64,000 nucleotides of DNA, from the NCBI RefSeq assembly GCF_052180245.1, contig NZ_CP197474.1:1240001-1304000 (forward strand), read 5' to 3'. A program made the translations under genes and the position numbers. Source of the stretch: Parapusillimonas sp013416435. Lineage in GTDB: Bacteria > Pseudomonadota > Gammaproteobacteria > Burkholderiales > Burkholderiaceae_B. The notes beneath the pieces are model-generated. The model did no database searches. It saw nothing but the letters and a program-made list of their open reading frames with translations, and was not told the origin of the DNA. This document shows, piece by piece, positions 26,636 through 36,309 of the stretch; within the stretch, counting starts at the first letter, position 1; the number at the start of each line of letters is the position of its first letter.

Positions 26636-27262
26636 ATGGCTCAATTCTTCGTCGTTCACCCCGAGAATCCCCAGCCCCGGCTCATGAAGCAGGCGGGGCA
26701 GTTGCTCGCCGATGGCGGGCTGGTCGCGGTCCCCACCGACTCCAGCTATGCGGTGGTGGCGCGCCTGGATGACAAGCCCGCCGCCGATGCCCTGCGCAGG
26801 CTGCGCGGACTGGACGAACGCCATCACCTTACGCTGCTATGCCGCGATCTGGGGGAAATCGGTCATTTCGCCAAGGTCGACAACCGGCAGTATCGTTTTC
26901 TGAAATTGGCGACGCCAGGCCCCTGGACCTTCATCCTCGAAGCCACGCGCGAAGTCCCGCGCCGGGTCTCGCATCCGTCGCGCAAGACCATAGGCATACG
27001 CGTGCCGGACCATCCCGTCACCAGGGCGCTCATCGAGTCCGCCGGGTCCCCGCTCATGTCCACGACGCTCATACCCGAGGGGGAGGAATATCCCCTGAAC
27101 GAGGCGCAGGACATTTTCGACAGGTACGCCAACCAGCTCGCAGCCGTGATAGACGGCGGGGCATGCCCTCTCGAGCCCACCACGGTCATCGACCTCACCG
27201 GTTCGACCCCCGAGGTGATTCGCCGTGGCCAGGGCAATCTGGCCGCGCTGGGCCTGGACTGA
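26636..27262 (+). CDS. YciO/Sua5-YrdC family protein (threonylcarbamoyl-AMP synthase-like)
   Basis: A 208-residue YrdC-fold protein: VAVPTDSSYAVVARLDDKPA, HHLTLLCRDLGEIGHF, the nucleotide-site segment RKTIGIRVPDHPVTRALIES and TTVIDLTGSTPEVIRRGQGN. This fold makes the threonylcarbamoyl-adenylate intermediate of tRNA t6A in YrdC; this longer single-domain form matches YciO, whose role is less clear. The site-2 protease gene follows 23 bp later. Confidence 0.87.
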   Translation: MAQFFVVHPENPQPRLMKQAGQLLADGGLVAVPTDSSYAVVARLDDKPAADALRRLRGLDERHHLTLLCRDLGEIGHFAKVDNRQYRFLKLATPGPWTFILEATREVPRRVSHPSRKTIGIRVPDHPVTRALIESAGSPLMSTTLIPEGEEYPLNEAQDIFDRYANQLAAVIDGGACPLEPTTVIDLTGSTPEVIRRGQGNLAALGLD

Positions 27263-27285
27263 TACCGGCGCCACTGCGGAATTTC

Positions 27286-27936
27286 ATGGAATCATTGATA
27301 CAAACGATAACGGTTTATGCGCTGCCGGTGCTGTTCGGCATTACCTTGCATGAAGCCGCGCACGGCTATGTCGCGCGCATGTTCGGCGATCCCACCGCCT
27401 GGCAGGCTGGGCGCGTCAGCCTCAACCCCATACGCCATATCGATCCGATCGGCACCATCGTCGTTCCGCTGGTGCTGTTGTTCAGCACCAAGCTGTTGGG
27501 CGGCGGCGGTTTGCTGTTCGGCTGGGCCAAGCCTGTTCCAGTCGATTGGGGCAAGCTGCGCAAGCCCAAGCGCGACATGCTCTGGGTGGCGCTGGCCGGG
27601 CCGGCGTCCAACCTGGTCATGGGCATCATCTGGGCGGTGGCCTTGCGCCTGCTGGCTGAAACAGGGGCCGGCCATGGCGACTTCTGGGTGCAGATGGCCA
27701 TTGCAGGCATACAGGTCAACCTGATCCTGATGGCGTTGAACCTGGTGCCCCTGCCGCCACTGGACGGGGGGCGGATCGTGTTCAGCCTGCTGCCCAGCAA
27801 GCTGGCCTGGCAGTATTCCCGAATCGAGCCCTACGGCTTGCTGATCGTGATCGTCCTGATGCTGACGGGGATCCTGTGGATACTGCTGGAACCCATGTTG
27901 GCTTTCGGCCAATTGATTATCGGCTGGTTCTTATGA
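27286..27936 (+). CDS. Site-2 protease family (M50) membrane metallopeptidase
   Basis: A 216-residue protein with five or six membrane segments. The zinc motif HEAAH is at 22-26 (FGITLHEAAHGYVARMFGD) and the second metal motif is NLVPLPPLDGGRIVFSLLPS near the C-terminal third. It belongs to the short M50 family of Rip1/SpoIVFB-like proteins without a PDZ domain. Substrates are unknown. It precedes dapA in the same direction. Confidence 0.88.
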   Translation: MESLIQTITVYALPVLFGITLHEAAHGYVARMFGDPTAWQAGRVSLNPIRHIDPIGTIVVPLVLLFSTKLLGGGGLLFGWAKPVPVDWGKLRKPKRDMLWVALAGPASNLVMGIIWAVALRLLAETGAGHGDFWVQMAIAGIQVNLILMALNLVPLPPLDGGRIVFSLLPSKLAWQYSRIEPYGLLIVIVLMLTGILWILLEPMLAFGQLIIGWFL

Positions 27937-28024
27937 GTTTGGACGCGAATCCGTTAAACTTCTGAGTTGGTTCCAGTTAAGGCAAGTTATTTGTTACGGC
28001 GCGTTCGAGGAGATCATTCCTATT

Positions 28025-28930
28025 ATGGCAACAAACACGGATTCTGACATTCCTGTTTTTCAGGGAAGCATGGTGGCGCTGATCACGCCGATGCATCCTG
28101 ACGGCAGTCTGGATTATGACTCCTATCGAAAACTGATTGACTGGCATGTCAGCGAAGGCACCGACGGGCTGGTGGTCGTGGGCACGTCGGGCGAGTCGCC
28201 CACTGTAGATGTGGACGAGCACGCCGAACTCATCAAGGTGGCCGTCGAGCATGCGGCCGGTCGTATTCCCGTCATCGCAGGGGTCGGCGGCAACTCCACC
28301 AACGAGGCCATCGATCTTTCGCGCCACGCGAAGGCGGTCGGCGCGCAAGCGGGCCTGTCGGTGGTTCCCTATTACAATAAACCCACGCAAGAAGGGCTTT
28401 ACCAGCATTTCCGCACGATCGCCGAGGCGGTCGACCTGCCTTCCATTCTGTATAACGTTCCCGGCCGCACCGTGGCGGACATGTCCAACGAAACCGTGTT
28501 GCGCCTTGCGCAGGTGCCGGGCGTCATCGGCATCAAGGACGCCACGGGCGATATCGCGCGCGGCGCCTTGCTGGTGCGCGACGCGCCCACCGGTTTCCAG
28601 ATATTCAGCGGCGACGATCCAACAGCGGCTGCACTCATGCTGCTGGGGGGCCGGGGCAATATCTCGGTCACGGCCAATGTGGCGCCAAAACTCATGCACG
28701 AGCTTTGCATGGCCGCCCTTGAAGGCAATGCACAAGCCACGCGCCAGCTCAATGCGCGCCTGGCAACGCTGAACAAGGTGCTGTTCGTGGAAGCCAACCC
28801 GATTCCCGTCAAGTGGGCCGCCGCAGAAATGGGCCTGACCGAACTGGGTTATCGCCTACCCTTAACGCCTTTGCACGAGCAGTATCATGCATTGGTACGT
28901 AATTCGTTGAAAGACGCAGGCTTGATCTAA
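28025..28930 (+). CDS. dapA: 4-hydroxy-tetrahydrodipicolinate synthase
   Basis: A 301-residue class I aldolase that condenses pyruvate with aspartate semialdehyde in lysine/diaminopimelate synthesis. The Schiff-base lysine is K171 in GIKDATGD, Tyr143 in LYNVPGRT is the proton relay, and the GTSGESPT loop (53-60) binds the substrate carboxylate. Length matches the family (about 292). bamC begins at the very next base after the stop, a common pairing in proteobacteria. Confidence 0.96.
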   Translation: MATNTDSDIPVFQGSMVALITPMHPDGSLDYDSYRKLIDWHVSEGTDGLVVVGTSGESPTVDVDEHAELIKVAVEHAAGRIPVIAGVGGNSTNEAIDLSRHAKAVGAQAGLSVVPYYNKPTQEGLYQHFRTIAEAVDLPSILYNVPGRTVADMSNETVLRLAQVPGVIGIKDATGDIARGALLVRDAPTGFQIFSGDDPTAAALMLLGGRGNISVTANVAPKLMHELCMAALEGNAQATRQLNARLATLNKVLFVEANPIPVKWAAAEMGLTELGYRLPLTPLHEQYHALVRNSLKDAGLI

Positions 28931-30064
28931 ATGATGACTACGCGTATGAACAAACGCTGTGCCGGCCTTACGGTTGGTCTCAGCATGCTTTTGCTATCCG
29001 GGTGTTCCGCCCTGAACCAGGCGCTTGGCACCGAAGAAGCGGTCAACTACAAGAGCACGGTGGCCGGCGATCCGCTCAGCATACCGCCCGATCTTACACA
29101 GGCCAACCGCGATGCGCGCTTCCGCGCACCGGAAGGCACCGCGACCTACAGCCAGTATGCGCAAAGCCAGCAGGCGCAACTGAATGCGGCCGATCGCAGC
29201 AGCGTGCTTCCGCAAACCCAGGGCATCTCGGTCATGCGCGACGGCGATATCCGCTGGCTGGTCGTTGACAAGCCGGCCGAAGAAGTCTATCCGCGCATCG
29301 TCGACTTCTGGAACGAGCAGGGCTTTACCCTCAAGTCGCAGGATCCCCGCGCCGGACTCATGGAAACCGATTGGGCGGAGAACCGCTCCAAGATCCCGGA
29401 AGGCTGGATACGCAGCGCTCTGGGCGCCATCCTGGACACGGTGTTCGACAGCGGCGAGCGCGAACGCTTCCGCACGCGTATCGAGCGCGTGAACGGCAAG
29501 ACCGAGGTCTATGTGAGCCACCAGCAAATGGTGGAAACGGCCACGGAAGACGGCGCCAATTTAAAATGGGTGTACGGCAAGGAAGATCCGGGCCTGAATG
29601 CCGCCATGCTCGCGCGCATGGTCGTGTTCCTGGGAACCGATGTCCAGCGCGCCCAGGAAATGGTCGCGCAGGCCGAGCGTTCGGCCGATCAGGTGCAGGT
29701 CTCGCAGGCCGACGACGGCCAGGCGGCGATCACCCTGAACGAATCCTTTGACCGGGCATGGCGCCGCGTCGGGGTGGCGATCGATTCCGCCGGCTTTGCG
29801 GTCGAAGATCGCGACCGCTCTTCGGGCGACTACTTCATCCGTTATCTGGACAGCGACAGCGGCGAAAAAATCGAGCAGCCGAATTTCCTCAGCAGGATGT
29901 TCGGCGGCAAGAACACGGCGGCTGCGGCGCCACTGCGCATCCACGTCGCCCAGCAGGGTTCATCGTCGGTGGTCACCGTGCTCGACGAGAACGGCCAGGT
30001 GCAGAACACCGGCACCGCAAAACGCATCATCACGGTACTGCTGACTCATATGTCGGGCAGCTAA
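28931..30064 (+). CDS. bamC: Outer membrane assembly lipoprotein BamC
   Basis: A 377-residue lipoprotein with a lipobox (LSMLLLSGCSAL), followed by the extended BamD-binding N-terminal segment containing YKSTVAGDPLSIPPDLTQ and then two helix-grip domains (about 95-220 and 270-370). BamC is an accessory subunit of the beta-barrel assembly machine at the inner face of the outer membrane. It directly follows dapA without a gap, as in E. coli dapA-bamC. Of the three possible ATGs (28931, 28934, 28946) the upstream ones are equally plausible. Confidence 0.92.
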   Translation: MMTTRMNKRCAGLTVGLSMLLLSGCSALNQALGTEEAVNYKSTVAGDPLSIPPDLTQANRDARFRAPEGTATYSQYAQSQQAQLNAADRSSVLPQTQGISVMRDGDIRWLVVDKPAEEVYPRIVDFWNEQGFTLKSQDPRAGLMETDWAENRSKIPEGWIRSALGAILDTVFDSGERERFRTRIERVNGKTEVYVSHQQMVETATEDGANLKWVYGKEDPGLNAAMLARMVVFLGTDVQRAQEMVAQAERSADQVQVSQADDGQAAITLNESFDRAWRRVGVAIDSAGFAVEDRDRSSGDYFIRYLDSDSGEKIEQPNFLSRMFGGKNTAAAAPLRIHVAQQGSSSVVTVLDENGQVQNTGTAKRIITVLLTHMSGS

Positions 30065-30078
30065 GGCCGCCGCCAGGG

Positions 30079-31491
30079 TCATGCGGCCCTGGCATCCCCG
30101 GCCGTGACGCTGGCGCCGAACCATTCCAGTTCCGGCGCCAGCGCACATACCTCTCCAATAAGCAACATGGACGGCGACTTGATGGCATGCCGGCGCGCGG
30201 CGTCGGCCAGCTCGTCCAGCTTGCCGTGAAGCACGCGCTGGTTCGCCCGGCTCCCGTTTTCCACGATGGCGAACGGCGTGTCCTTTGAGCGGCCATGCGC
30301 GATCAACTGTGAGCTCAGCGTTTCAAGCTGGCCGACGCCCATATAGAACGCCAGCGTCTGCTTTTCACGGGCGAGTGCGGGCCAATCGTCCACCATGGCG
30401 TCTTCCCGGCAGTGTGCGGTAATCAGACGTACTGACTGAGCATGTTCCCGATGCGTCAGCGGTATCCCGGCATACGCGGCACAGGCCAGCGCAGCGGTGA
30501 TGCCGGGCACGACCTCGTAAGGTATGCCTTGCTTCTTCAGGAACTCCAGTTCTTCTCCCCCACGGCCGAAAACGAACGCATCTCCCCCCTTCAACCGGAC
30601 CACGCGCCGGCCCGCATTGGCATGGTGCCGCATGAGCTCATGAATGCGGTTCTGCGTGGCGTCGTGGTTTTCGCCGGGAAGCTTTCCAACTGGAATCCGC
30701 TCTGCGTCGCGGCGCGCGAGTTCCAGCACTTCCGCGCTGACGAGCCTGTCGTGCAGGATGATGTCGGCTTCGTTCAGCGCCCGCAAGGCATTCAGCGTCA
30801 GGAGCCCGGGATCTCCCGGCCCGGCACCGACCAGCACGACACTACCCTGTGCTGGCGTTTGGGGTGTCTGTAGCGCGCTTTCCAGCAGGGCGCGCGCGGT
30901 CTCGGGCTGGCGGGCGCGCAACGCGGCAGCGACCGGGCCGTCGAGCAACCAGTCATAGAATTCACGCCGGCGGCGCAAATCGGGCCGGGCCTGGCGTATT
31001 GCGGGCCGATAGCGCGCGGCCAAATCCGCCAGTGTTCCGAGCGTATGGTCGAACAGGCTTTCGATTCTCTCGCGCAACCGCCGCGCCAGGACAGGCGCGC
31101 TGCCCGCGGACGATATCGCGATGGTCAGCGGCGACCGGTCGACGATGGACGGCACCTGGAAGGTAGAAAGCTCGGGGTCATCGACGACATTGATCAGCAG
31201 CTTGCGCTCGTTGGCGTGGCCGGCGACAAGCCTGTTCAGGTCCCGGTCGTCGGTCGCGGCAACGACGAGCCAAGCTCCTTCCAGCCAGCCGGGTTCGAAG
31301 GGCTCCAGGCGCAGCGTTATCCCGCCCTCCCGGCTCAGCTGAAGCAGGCCCGGAGTCGCCTCGGGGGCACCCGCCACGACCTGGGCGCCGGCGGACAACA
31401 GGCTGAGTATCTTGCGTTCCGCGACGGCGCCGGCGCCGACCACCACGACGCGCCGGCCTTGCAGGTCGGCGAAGATGGGAAATAGTTTCAT
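30079..31491 (-). CDS. cysG: Siroheme synthase (multifunctional CysG)
   Basis: A 470-residue fused enzyme. Residues 1-210 are the CysG-B dehydrogenase/ferrochelatase half (GRRVVVVGAGAVAERKILSL; VVAATDDRDLNRLVAGHANE); residues about 215-470 are the uroporphyrinogen-III methyltransferase half (VVLVGAGPGDPGLLTLNALR, VVRLKGGDAFVFGRGGEELE). It makes siroheme, the cofactor of the sulfite reductase encoded just upstream on the same strand (23 bp gap). Length equals E. coli CysG (about 457). Confidence 0.95.
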   Translation of the reverse strand: MKLFPIFADLQGRRVVVVGAGAVAERKILSLLSAGAQVVAGAPEATPGLLQLSREGGITLRLEPFEPGWLEGAWLVVAATDDRDLNRLVAGHANERKLLINVVDDPELSTFQVPSIVDRSPLTIAISSAGSAPVLARRLRERIESLFDHTLGTLADLAARYRPAIRQARPDLRRRREFYDWLLDGPVAAALRARQPETARALLESALQTPQTPAQGSVVLVGAGPGDPGLLTLNALRALNEADIILHDRLVSAEVLELARRDAERIPVGKLPGENHDATQNRIHELMRHHANAGRRVVRLKGGDAFVFGRGGEELEFLKKQGIPYEVVPGITAALACAAYAGIPLTHREHAQSVRLITAHCREDAMVDDWPALAREKQTLAFYMGVGQLETLSSQLIAHGRSKDTPFAIVENGSRANQRVLHGKLDELADAARRHAIKSPSMLLIGEVCALAPELEWFGASVTAGDARAA

Positions 31492-31514
31492 GGATGACGT
31501 AGCGTTGACAGGCC

Positions 31515-33215
31515 CTAGACCACAGGATCCAGGACGATGGGAATCAGCTTTTGCGTGGGGGCGGGAATCGCCCCGGTGCGCACGAGGAAATCGCCGAACT
31601 TCTCGTCGCCATCGTGCCCCTTCGCATAGGCGGCGAAGAGCTCGTCCAGAGCGCTGAGTATCTCGGGCTCGGGGATGTTCTCGCGATAGAGGGTATTCAG
31701 GCGCTCGCCGGTGAAGTTCGCGCCCAGCCGCAGATCATAGCGGCCCAGCGCGCGGCCCACCAACGCGATCTCGCCCAGATAGGGCCGCGAACAGCCGTTG
31801 GGGCATCCGGAGAGCCTGAGCAGAATGGGCGCATCCAGCAGGCCGTGCTTGTCGAGCAGGGCTTCGAGCTTGGGCAGGAGCACCGGCGCATAGCGCTCGC
31901 TTTCGGCCATGGCCAGCCCGCATGTGGGCAGGGCGACGCAGGCGATGCTGTAGCGTCGGATACCGCTATGCCGCTTGTAGCCGTCCAGTCCGTACTGCGC
32001 CACGAGCGCATCGATGCGCGCGCGGTCCTTCTGCTTCACATTGGAGATGACCAGGTTCTGATTGCAGGTCATGCGGAACTCGCCCGTGAGGATCTTCGCG
32101 ATCTCGCGCACGCCGGTCTGCAGCTGCCCGTCGTCCGTGTCCCATAGGCGGCCCGAATCGATATACAAGCCCAGGTGCCAGAGGCCATCTTCGCCTTTGC
32201 TCCAGCCATAGCGATCGCCGTTCTGATCGAAGCGGTAGGGGCGCGCTGCCTGGAGCGTAATGCCGGTCCTGGCTTCCAGCTGCTGCTTGAACCATTCCAG
32301 GCCGTTGTGATCGATGGTGTACTTGAGGCGGGCATGCTTGCGCTCGCTACGGTTGCCGTGATCCCGCTGCAGCGTCACGACGCCTTCCGCAACGGCGATC
32401 AATTGCTCGGGCGGTACGAACCCGATGACGCTGCCCAGCCGTGGATAGGTGCTGTCGTCGCCATGCGAGGCGCCCATGCCGCCGCCTATGGCCACGTTGA
32501 AGCCCTGCAGCGCACCGTCTTCGATGATGGCGATGAGGCCCAGGTCCTGCGCAAAGACGTCGCTGTCGTTCCACGGCGGGATCGCGATGCCCATCTTGAA
32601 CTTGCGCGGCAGATAGGTATCGCCGTAGATCGGCTCTTCTTCAGGCTCGTCGGTAAGGCGTTCGCCGTCCAGCCAGATCTCGTGATAGGCGCGGGTGCGT
32701 GGGATGAAATGGTCGGACAGCTTGTTGGCCCACTCCTGGACCAGGCGGTGCTGGCTGGACAAATGAGGATTGACCGAGCTGACGACTTGCCGGTTGACGT
32801 CTCCACAGGCCGCAATGGTGGTGGCCATTGCGTGGTGGATCGCCTGCATGGTGGGCTTGAGGTCGCGCTTGACGACGCCATGCCATTGGAAGGTCTGGCG
32901 CGTGGTGATGCGCAAGCCGCGGGTCGAGTATTTTCGGGCGATGTCGTCGAAGGCAAGCCATTGCGCCGGCGTGACCACGCCTCCCGGCAACCGGGCGCGG
33001 ATCATGAAAGAAAAGGCCGGTTCCAGCTTCTGCCGCCGGCGCTCATCGCGAATGTCGCGGTCGTCCTGCTGGTAGCTGCCGTGGAACTTCAACAGCTTGT
33101 TGTCATCGTCGCTGATCGCGCCGGTGACCGGGTCGGCCAGCCCATCGAGTATGGTGCCGCGCAGATGCCGGCTGTTTGCCTTGATGGTTTCGAGTTCGGA
33201 AGGTTGCGTGCTCAT
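31515..33215 (-). CDS. cysI: Assimilatory sulfite reductase hemoprotein subunit
   Basis: Start ATG 33215 (MSTQPSELETIKANSRHLRG), 566 residues; the frame extends upstream but into the cysJ coding end. Contains the siroheme/4Fe-4S cysteines in CVALPTCGLAMAESER and SGCPNGCSRPYLGEIALVG, and the sulfite-binding basic residues in TRQTFQWHGVVK. It reduces sulfite to sulfide with electrons from CysJ. It starts 11 bp after the cysJ stop and is followed by cysG. Confidence 0.95.
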   Translation of the reverse strand: MSTQPSELETIKANSRHLRGTILDGLADPVTGAISDDDNKLLKFHGSYQQDDRDIRDERRRQKLEPAFSFMIRARLPGGVVTPAQWLAFDDIARKYSTRGLRITTRQTFQWHGVVKRDLKPTMQAIHHAMATTIAACGDVNRQVVSSVNPHLSSQHRLVQEWANKLSDHFIPRTRAYHEIWLDGERLTDEPEEEPIYGDTYLPRKFKMGIAIPPWNDSDVFAQDLGLIAIIEDGALQGFNVAIGGGMGASHGDDSTYPRLGSVIGFVPPEQLIAVAEGVVTLQRDHGNRSERKHARLKYTIDHNGLEWFKQQLEARTGITLQAARPYRFDQNGDRYGWSKGEDGLWHLGLYIDSGRLWDTDDGQLQTGVREIAKILTGEFRMTCNQNLVISNVKQKDRARIDALVAQYGLDGYKRHSGIRRYSIACVALPTCGLAMAESERYAPVLLPKLEALLDKHGLLDAPILLRLSGCPNGCSRPYLGEIALVGRALGRYDLRLGANFTGERLNTLYRENIPEPEILSALDELFAAYAKGHDGDEKFGDFLVRTGAIPAPTQKLIPIVLDPVV

Positions 33216-33226
33216 GGAGATCCTGT

Positions 33227-35020
33227 TCAATATACGTCTCGGGCGTAGCGCCCTTGGGCGGCCAGCGCGTCGAGCCATGCCTTTGCCTGTGACGGATCCA
33301 TGCCGCCTTCCTGCTGGGCGATGTCAAGCAGCGCCTGGTGGACGTCTCGCGCCATGCGGTTCGCGTCGCCGCATACATAAACGTGGGCGCCACCTTGTAT
33401 CCAGGCGAAGAGTTCAACCGCACGCGCTTTCAATTTGTCCTGCACGTAGACTTTTTCCGCCTGGTCGCGCGAGAAAGCGAGATCCAGCCGATGCAGTTCG
33501 CCGTTCTTCAAGGCTTGCTGCCATTCGGTCTGGTACAGAAAGTCCGAAGCGAAATGCGGATTGCCGAAGAAGAGCCAGTTGCGTCCCGTGGCATTCGAGG
33601 TGCTGCGTTCCTGGACGAAGGCGCGGAAGGGCGCGATGCCGGTGCCCGGACCGATCATGATGATGTCGCGCCCATCGTCCGACGGCAGGCGGAAACGCGT
33701 GTTTTCCTCGACGAAGATATCGACCCGCTCGCCTTCCTTCAGGTTGCTCAGGAAGTTCGACGCGGCGCCCCAGCGCGCCCCGCTTTCCGTGTCGTACGCG
33801 ACGTTGGCGAGTGTCAGGTGCACCTCTTCGTCGACGACGGCCTGGCTGGAGGCGATCGAATACATGCGCGGGCTGAGCGGGCGCAGCGCGCCCACCAGCT
33901 CGCTTGCGGTCCATGGCGCGGGGTGGGCTTCGAGGATATCGATCAACTGCTGGGTCTCGAGCAGTCGCTTGAGGGACTCGTGGGCGTCGGGCTGTAGCAG
34001 CGCTTGCAGTTCGCCATTGCCTGTACGCTCTGCGAGTGCGCTCAGGAAAGGCCGTGTCAGGACGGTGAGTTCCCGGTGACGCGACAGCCATTCGCGCAGC
34101 GGACGGCTCACTTGCTTGATCTCGACGGCTTCATCCGCATCCAGTCCCAGCAAGGACACGACGCGATCGACCAGGTCCGGCGCCTGCACCGGCCACACGC
34201 CCAGCGCGTCTCCGGGTTTGTAGCGCAAATGGCTGCCTTCCAGCGAAAGCTCCAGGTGGCGTACATCCTTGCCGCTGTCTCTACCCGTAATCGGCTGGTT
34301 CAGGATGAGCTCGGCCGAAAACGGATGCTCGCGCGTCACCTTGCCTGCCTTCGGATGCAGAGGCGTTATGCTGGCGCCGGCGGCGGCCGGCTTTTTCAAT
34401 GCGTCCCTGGCCTGCTGGACTGCTTGTTCCTGCCACGGGACGGCAACGGTTTCGATGTCGAGATCGGCGGTGCCCGTATCCTGTAGCCGGCGGGCGCCCA
34501 GTTCCGCCAACCGGGCGTCGATACTTTGCGCTATGCCGCAGAACAAGGGGTAGCTCGAGTCGCCCAGGCCCAGCACGGCGTACTGGAGATGCGGCAGTTT
34601 CGGCGCCCTGCGGCTGTTCAGGAACTCGACGAAGGACAGGGAGTCGTCGGGCGCCTCGCCTTCGCCCTGGGTGCTGATCACGATGTAGAGCAGTTGTTCG
34701 TCTTTGAGCTCGCGGGTGGTGTAGCTGTCGGCGCGGACGATGCGGTAATCGAGCCCTGATGCCGCAACTTGCTCGGCGAGGGATTCGGCGACGCGTTTTG
34801 CGTTGCCGGTCTGGCTGCCGTAAAGAATGGTCAGGCGCTTTGCCGTTCCAGCTTCCACCGCGGCGGGCACGGCGGCAGGAACGGCTCGCGGCAATTGCCT
34901 GCCCTGCGCGATGCCGGCAAAGTAGCCGGAAAGCCAGGTCAGGGCGGTGGGCTCCAGGCTGTCCGCCAGCTCGGTGATGAGATTATGCTTGGATTCGGGT
35001 AGGTAAGTGGGGGCCAGCAT
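33227..35020 (-). CDS. cysJ: Sulfite reductase flavoprotein alpha subunit
   Basis: A 597-residue diflavin reductase: flavodoxin domain about residues 62-200 (LTILYGSQTGNAKRVAESLA), a connecting FAD domain (RMYSIASS; GAASNFLSNL) and NADPH domain (IMIGPGTGIAPFRAFVQERS; VYVCGDANRMARDV). It passes electrons from NADPH to CysI. It is the first gene of the cysJ-cysI-cysG unit. Confidence 0.95.
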   Translation of the reverse strand: MLAPTYLPESKHNLITELADSLEPTALTWLSGYFAGIAQGRQLPRAVPAAVPAAVEAGTAKRLTILYGSQTGNAKRVAESLAEQVAASGLDYRIVRADSYTTRELKDEQLLYIVISTQGEGEAPDDSLSFVEFLNSRRAPKLPHLQYAVLGLGDSSYPLFCGIAQSIDARLAELGARRLQDTGTADLDIETVAVPWQEQAVQQARDALKKPAAAGASITPLHPKAGKVTREHPFSAELILNQPITGRDSGKDVRHLELSLEGSHLRYKPGDALGVWPVQAPDLVDRVVSLLGLDADEAVEIKQVSRPLREWLSRHRELTVLTRPFLSALAERTGNGELQALLQPDAHESLKRLLETQQLIDILEAHPAPWTASELVGALRPLSPRMYSIASSQAVVDEEVHLTLANVAYDTESGARWGAASNFLSNLKEGERVDIFVEENTRFRLPSDDGRDIIMIGPGTGIAPFRAFVQERSTSNATGRNWLFFGNPHFASDFLYQTEWQQALKNGELHRLDLAFSRDQAEKVYVQDKLKARAVELFAWIQGGAHVYVCGDANRMARDVHQALLDIAQQEGGMDPSQAKAWLDALAAQGRYARDVY

Positions 35021-35100
35021 AGCGCGCTCACAGAATGAAATCAGCTTTTCATTCTATGGACGCCGCCGGCCTACGTGAACGATTACCTGCTTATGACTAT

Positions 35101-35121
35101 ATAGCTTATTAGCTTATTCAA
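35101..35121 (-). promoter_or_regulatory. AT-rich direct repeat upstream of cysJ
   Basis: AGCTTATT occurs twice in a row (35103-35110, 35111-35118), read on the minus strand as AATAAGCT repeats, about 80-100 bp before the cysJ start and just past the roxA stop. AT-rich repeats at this position are compatible with a CysB-type activator site, but no defined consensus is matched. Confidence 0.3.
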
Positions 35122-36309
35122 TCACGGCACGTAATGCAGCCATCCGTCCTCCAGGCCTTCGGTCAGCAAGGCGAGTGCTCCCGCTTCGAGCTCTTCGCCA
35201 ATGGCGGGGGAGCAATCCAGCCGCCGCTGGTCCGCAAGCCGGCAAAGAAGCGGGCCGGCCTTCACCGGCGCTACTTCCCCGTTGACGAACAAGTTCCCGC
35301 CCCAATACATCATTCTTGTGCAGCGATCCAGCACCAACTGTCCTGTTTGCGGGATTTCCAGCGTTAGGTCGATCTCGTCGCTGGTGGGATCAAAATAAGC
35401 GTTCTCGGGCAGATCGGTCAGCCATTGGCCCAGGAAGCGCGCGGCGAGCGCTTCGTCGAATTGCAGCTTGCGGACCGCATCGAGGGCCGCATCGATAAGG
35501 CCGTTGGGAAGGGCGGCCGGCGTTTCGGTGGCGGACGCGCCCGGGTCCTTGTAAGTGTCGGACAGCACCGGACCGGGCAGGACCGGTGTTGCGTAGAAAC
35601 CGCCGATATCGCCTAAGTTGGCCATGATCTGATCGTTGGCGGCTTCCAGCATGCCGCAGGCGAGGGTGGCTTGCGTCGGCGCGCGAAAGCCGATGGAAAT
35701 CGTCATGCAATCGCCCTCGGCGACGCCGTCATGGGCGGCATGGGGAGGCAGATAGAGCATGTCGCCCGGCTCCAGGACGTATTCCTCTTCGGGCTGAAAG
35801 TTCTGGAGAATCTTGAGCGGCAGCCCGGGAATCAAGGAAAGGTCCTTTTGCTGGCTGATGCGCCAGCGCCGTTTTCCGTACGCCTGCAGCAGGAAGACGT
35901 CGTAGCTGTCGAAGTGAGGGCCGACACCGCCGCCGTCGCTTGCGATGCTGATCATGGCGTCATCCAGACGCGCGTCCGATATGAAGCGGAACTGCCGCAA
36001 GAGTTCGGCCGTGGCATCATCGTGCAAATCGACGCTCTGGGCCAGCGCCGTCCAATTGGCCTGTTTTTGAGGCGGAAGCTTCGAAAGAGGCCCCGTCTTC
36101 ATGTTCCAGCCCTTTGCATCGCGCCAGATCAGGCGCGATTCGACTTCCTCGCGCTTGACGAGCTGCCGTATGTCCGTAATGGACAGGGACGGCTTGAACC
36201 CTGGTATGGCCTGGCGTATCAACAGGGGCTTGCGCTGCCAATGCTGGCGCATGAATTCCCTGGGACTCAAACCACCCAGCAGGGGCAGGGCTTGATCGAT
36301 GTTCATCAT
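35122..36309 (-). CDS. roxA: Cupin/JmjC ribosomal oxygenase (uL16 arginine hydroxylase type)
   Basis: A 395-residue 2-oxoglutarate/Fe(II) oxygenase of the YcfD/ROXA type. Iron ligands: HxD in GVGPHFDSYDVFLLQAYGKR and the distal His in LYLPPHAAHDG. The N-terminus (GGLSPREFMRQHWQRKPLLI) and the C-terminal winged-helix/dimer region are typical. E. coli RoxA hydroxylates an arginine of ribosomal protein L16. Its start overlaps the mutS stop by 4 bp, so it is co-transcribed with mutS. Confidence 0.88.
   Translation of the reverse strand: MMNIDQALPLLGGLSPREFMRQHWQRKPLLIRQAIPGFKPSLSITDIRQLVKREEVESRLIWRDAKGWNMKTGPLSKLPPQKQANWTALAQSVDLHDDATAELLRQFRFISDARLDDAMISIASDGGGVGPHFDSYDVFLLQAYGKRRWRISQQKDLSLIPGLPLKILQNFQPEEEYVLEPGDMLYLPPHAAHDGVAEGDCMTISIGFRAPTQATLACGMLEAANDQIMANLGDIGGFYATPVLPGPVLSDTYKDPGASATETPAALPNGLIDAALDAVRKLQFDEALAARFLGQWLTDLPENAYFDPTSDEIDLTLEIPQTGQLVLDRCTRMMYWGGNLFVNGEVAPVKAGPLLCRLADQRRLDCSPAIGEELEAGALALLTEGLEDGWLHYVP

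Noticed and set aside
30072..30093. Terminator between bamC and cysG
   Set aside because: GCCAGGG/CCCTGGC is only a 7-bp stem overlapping the cysG stop, with no T-run on either strand.
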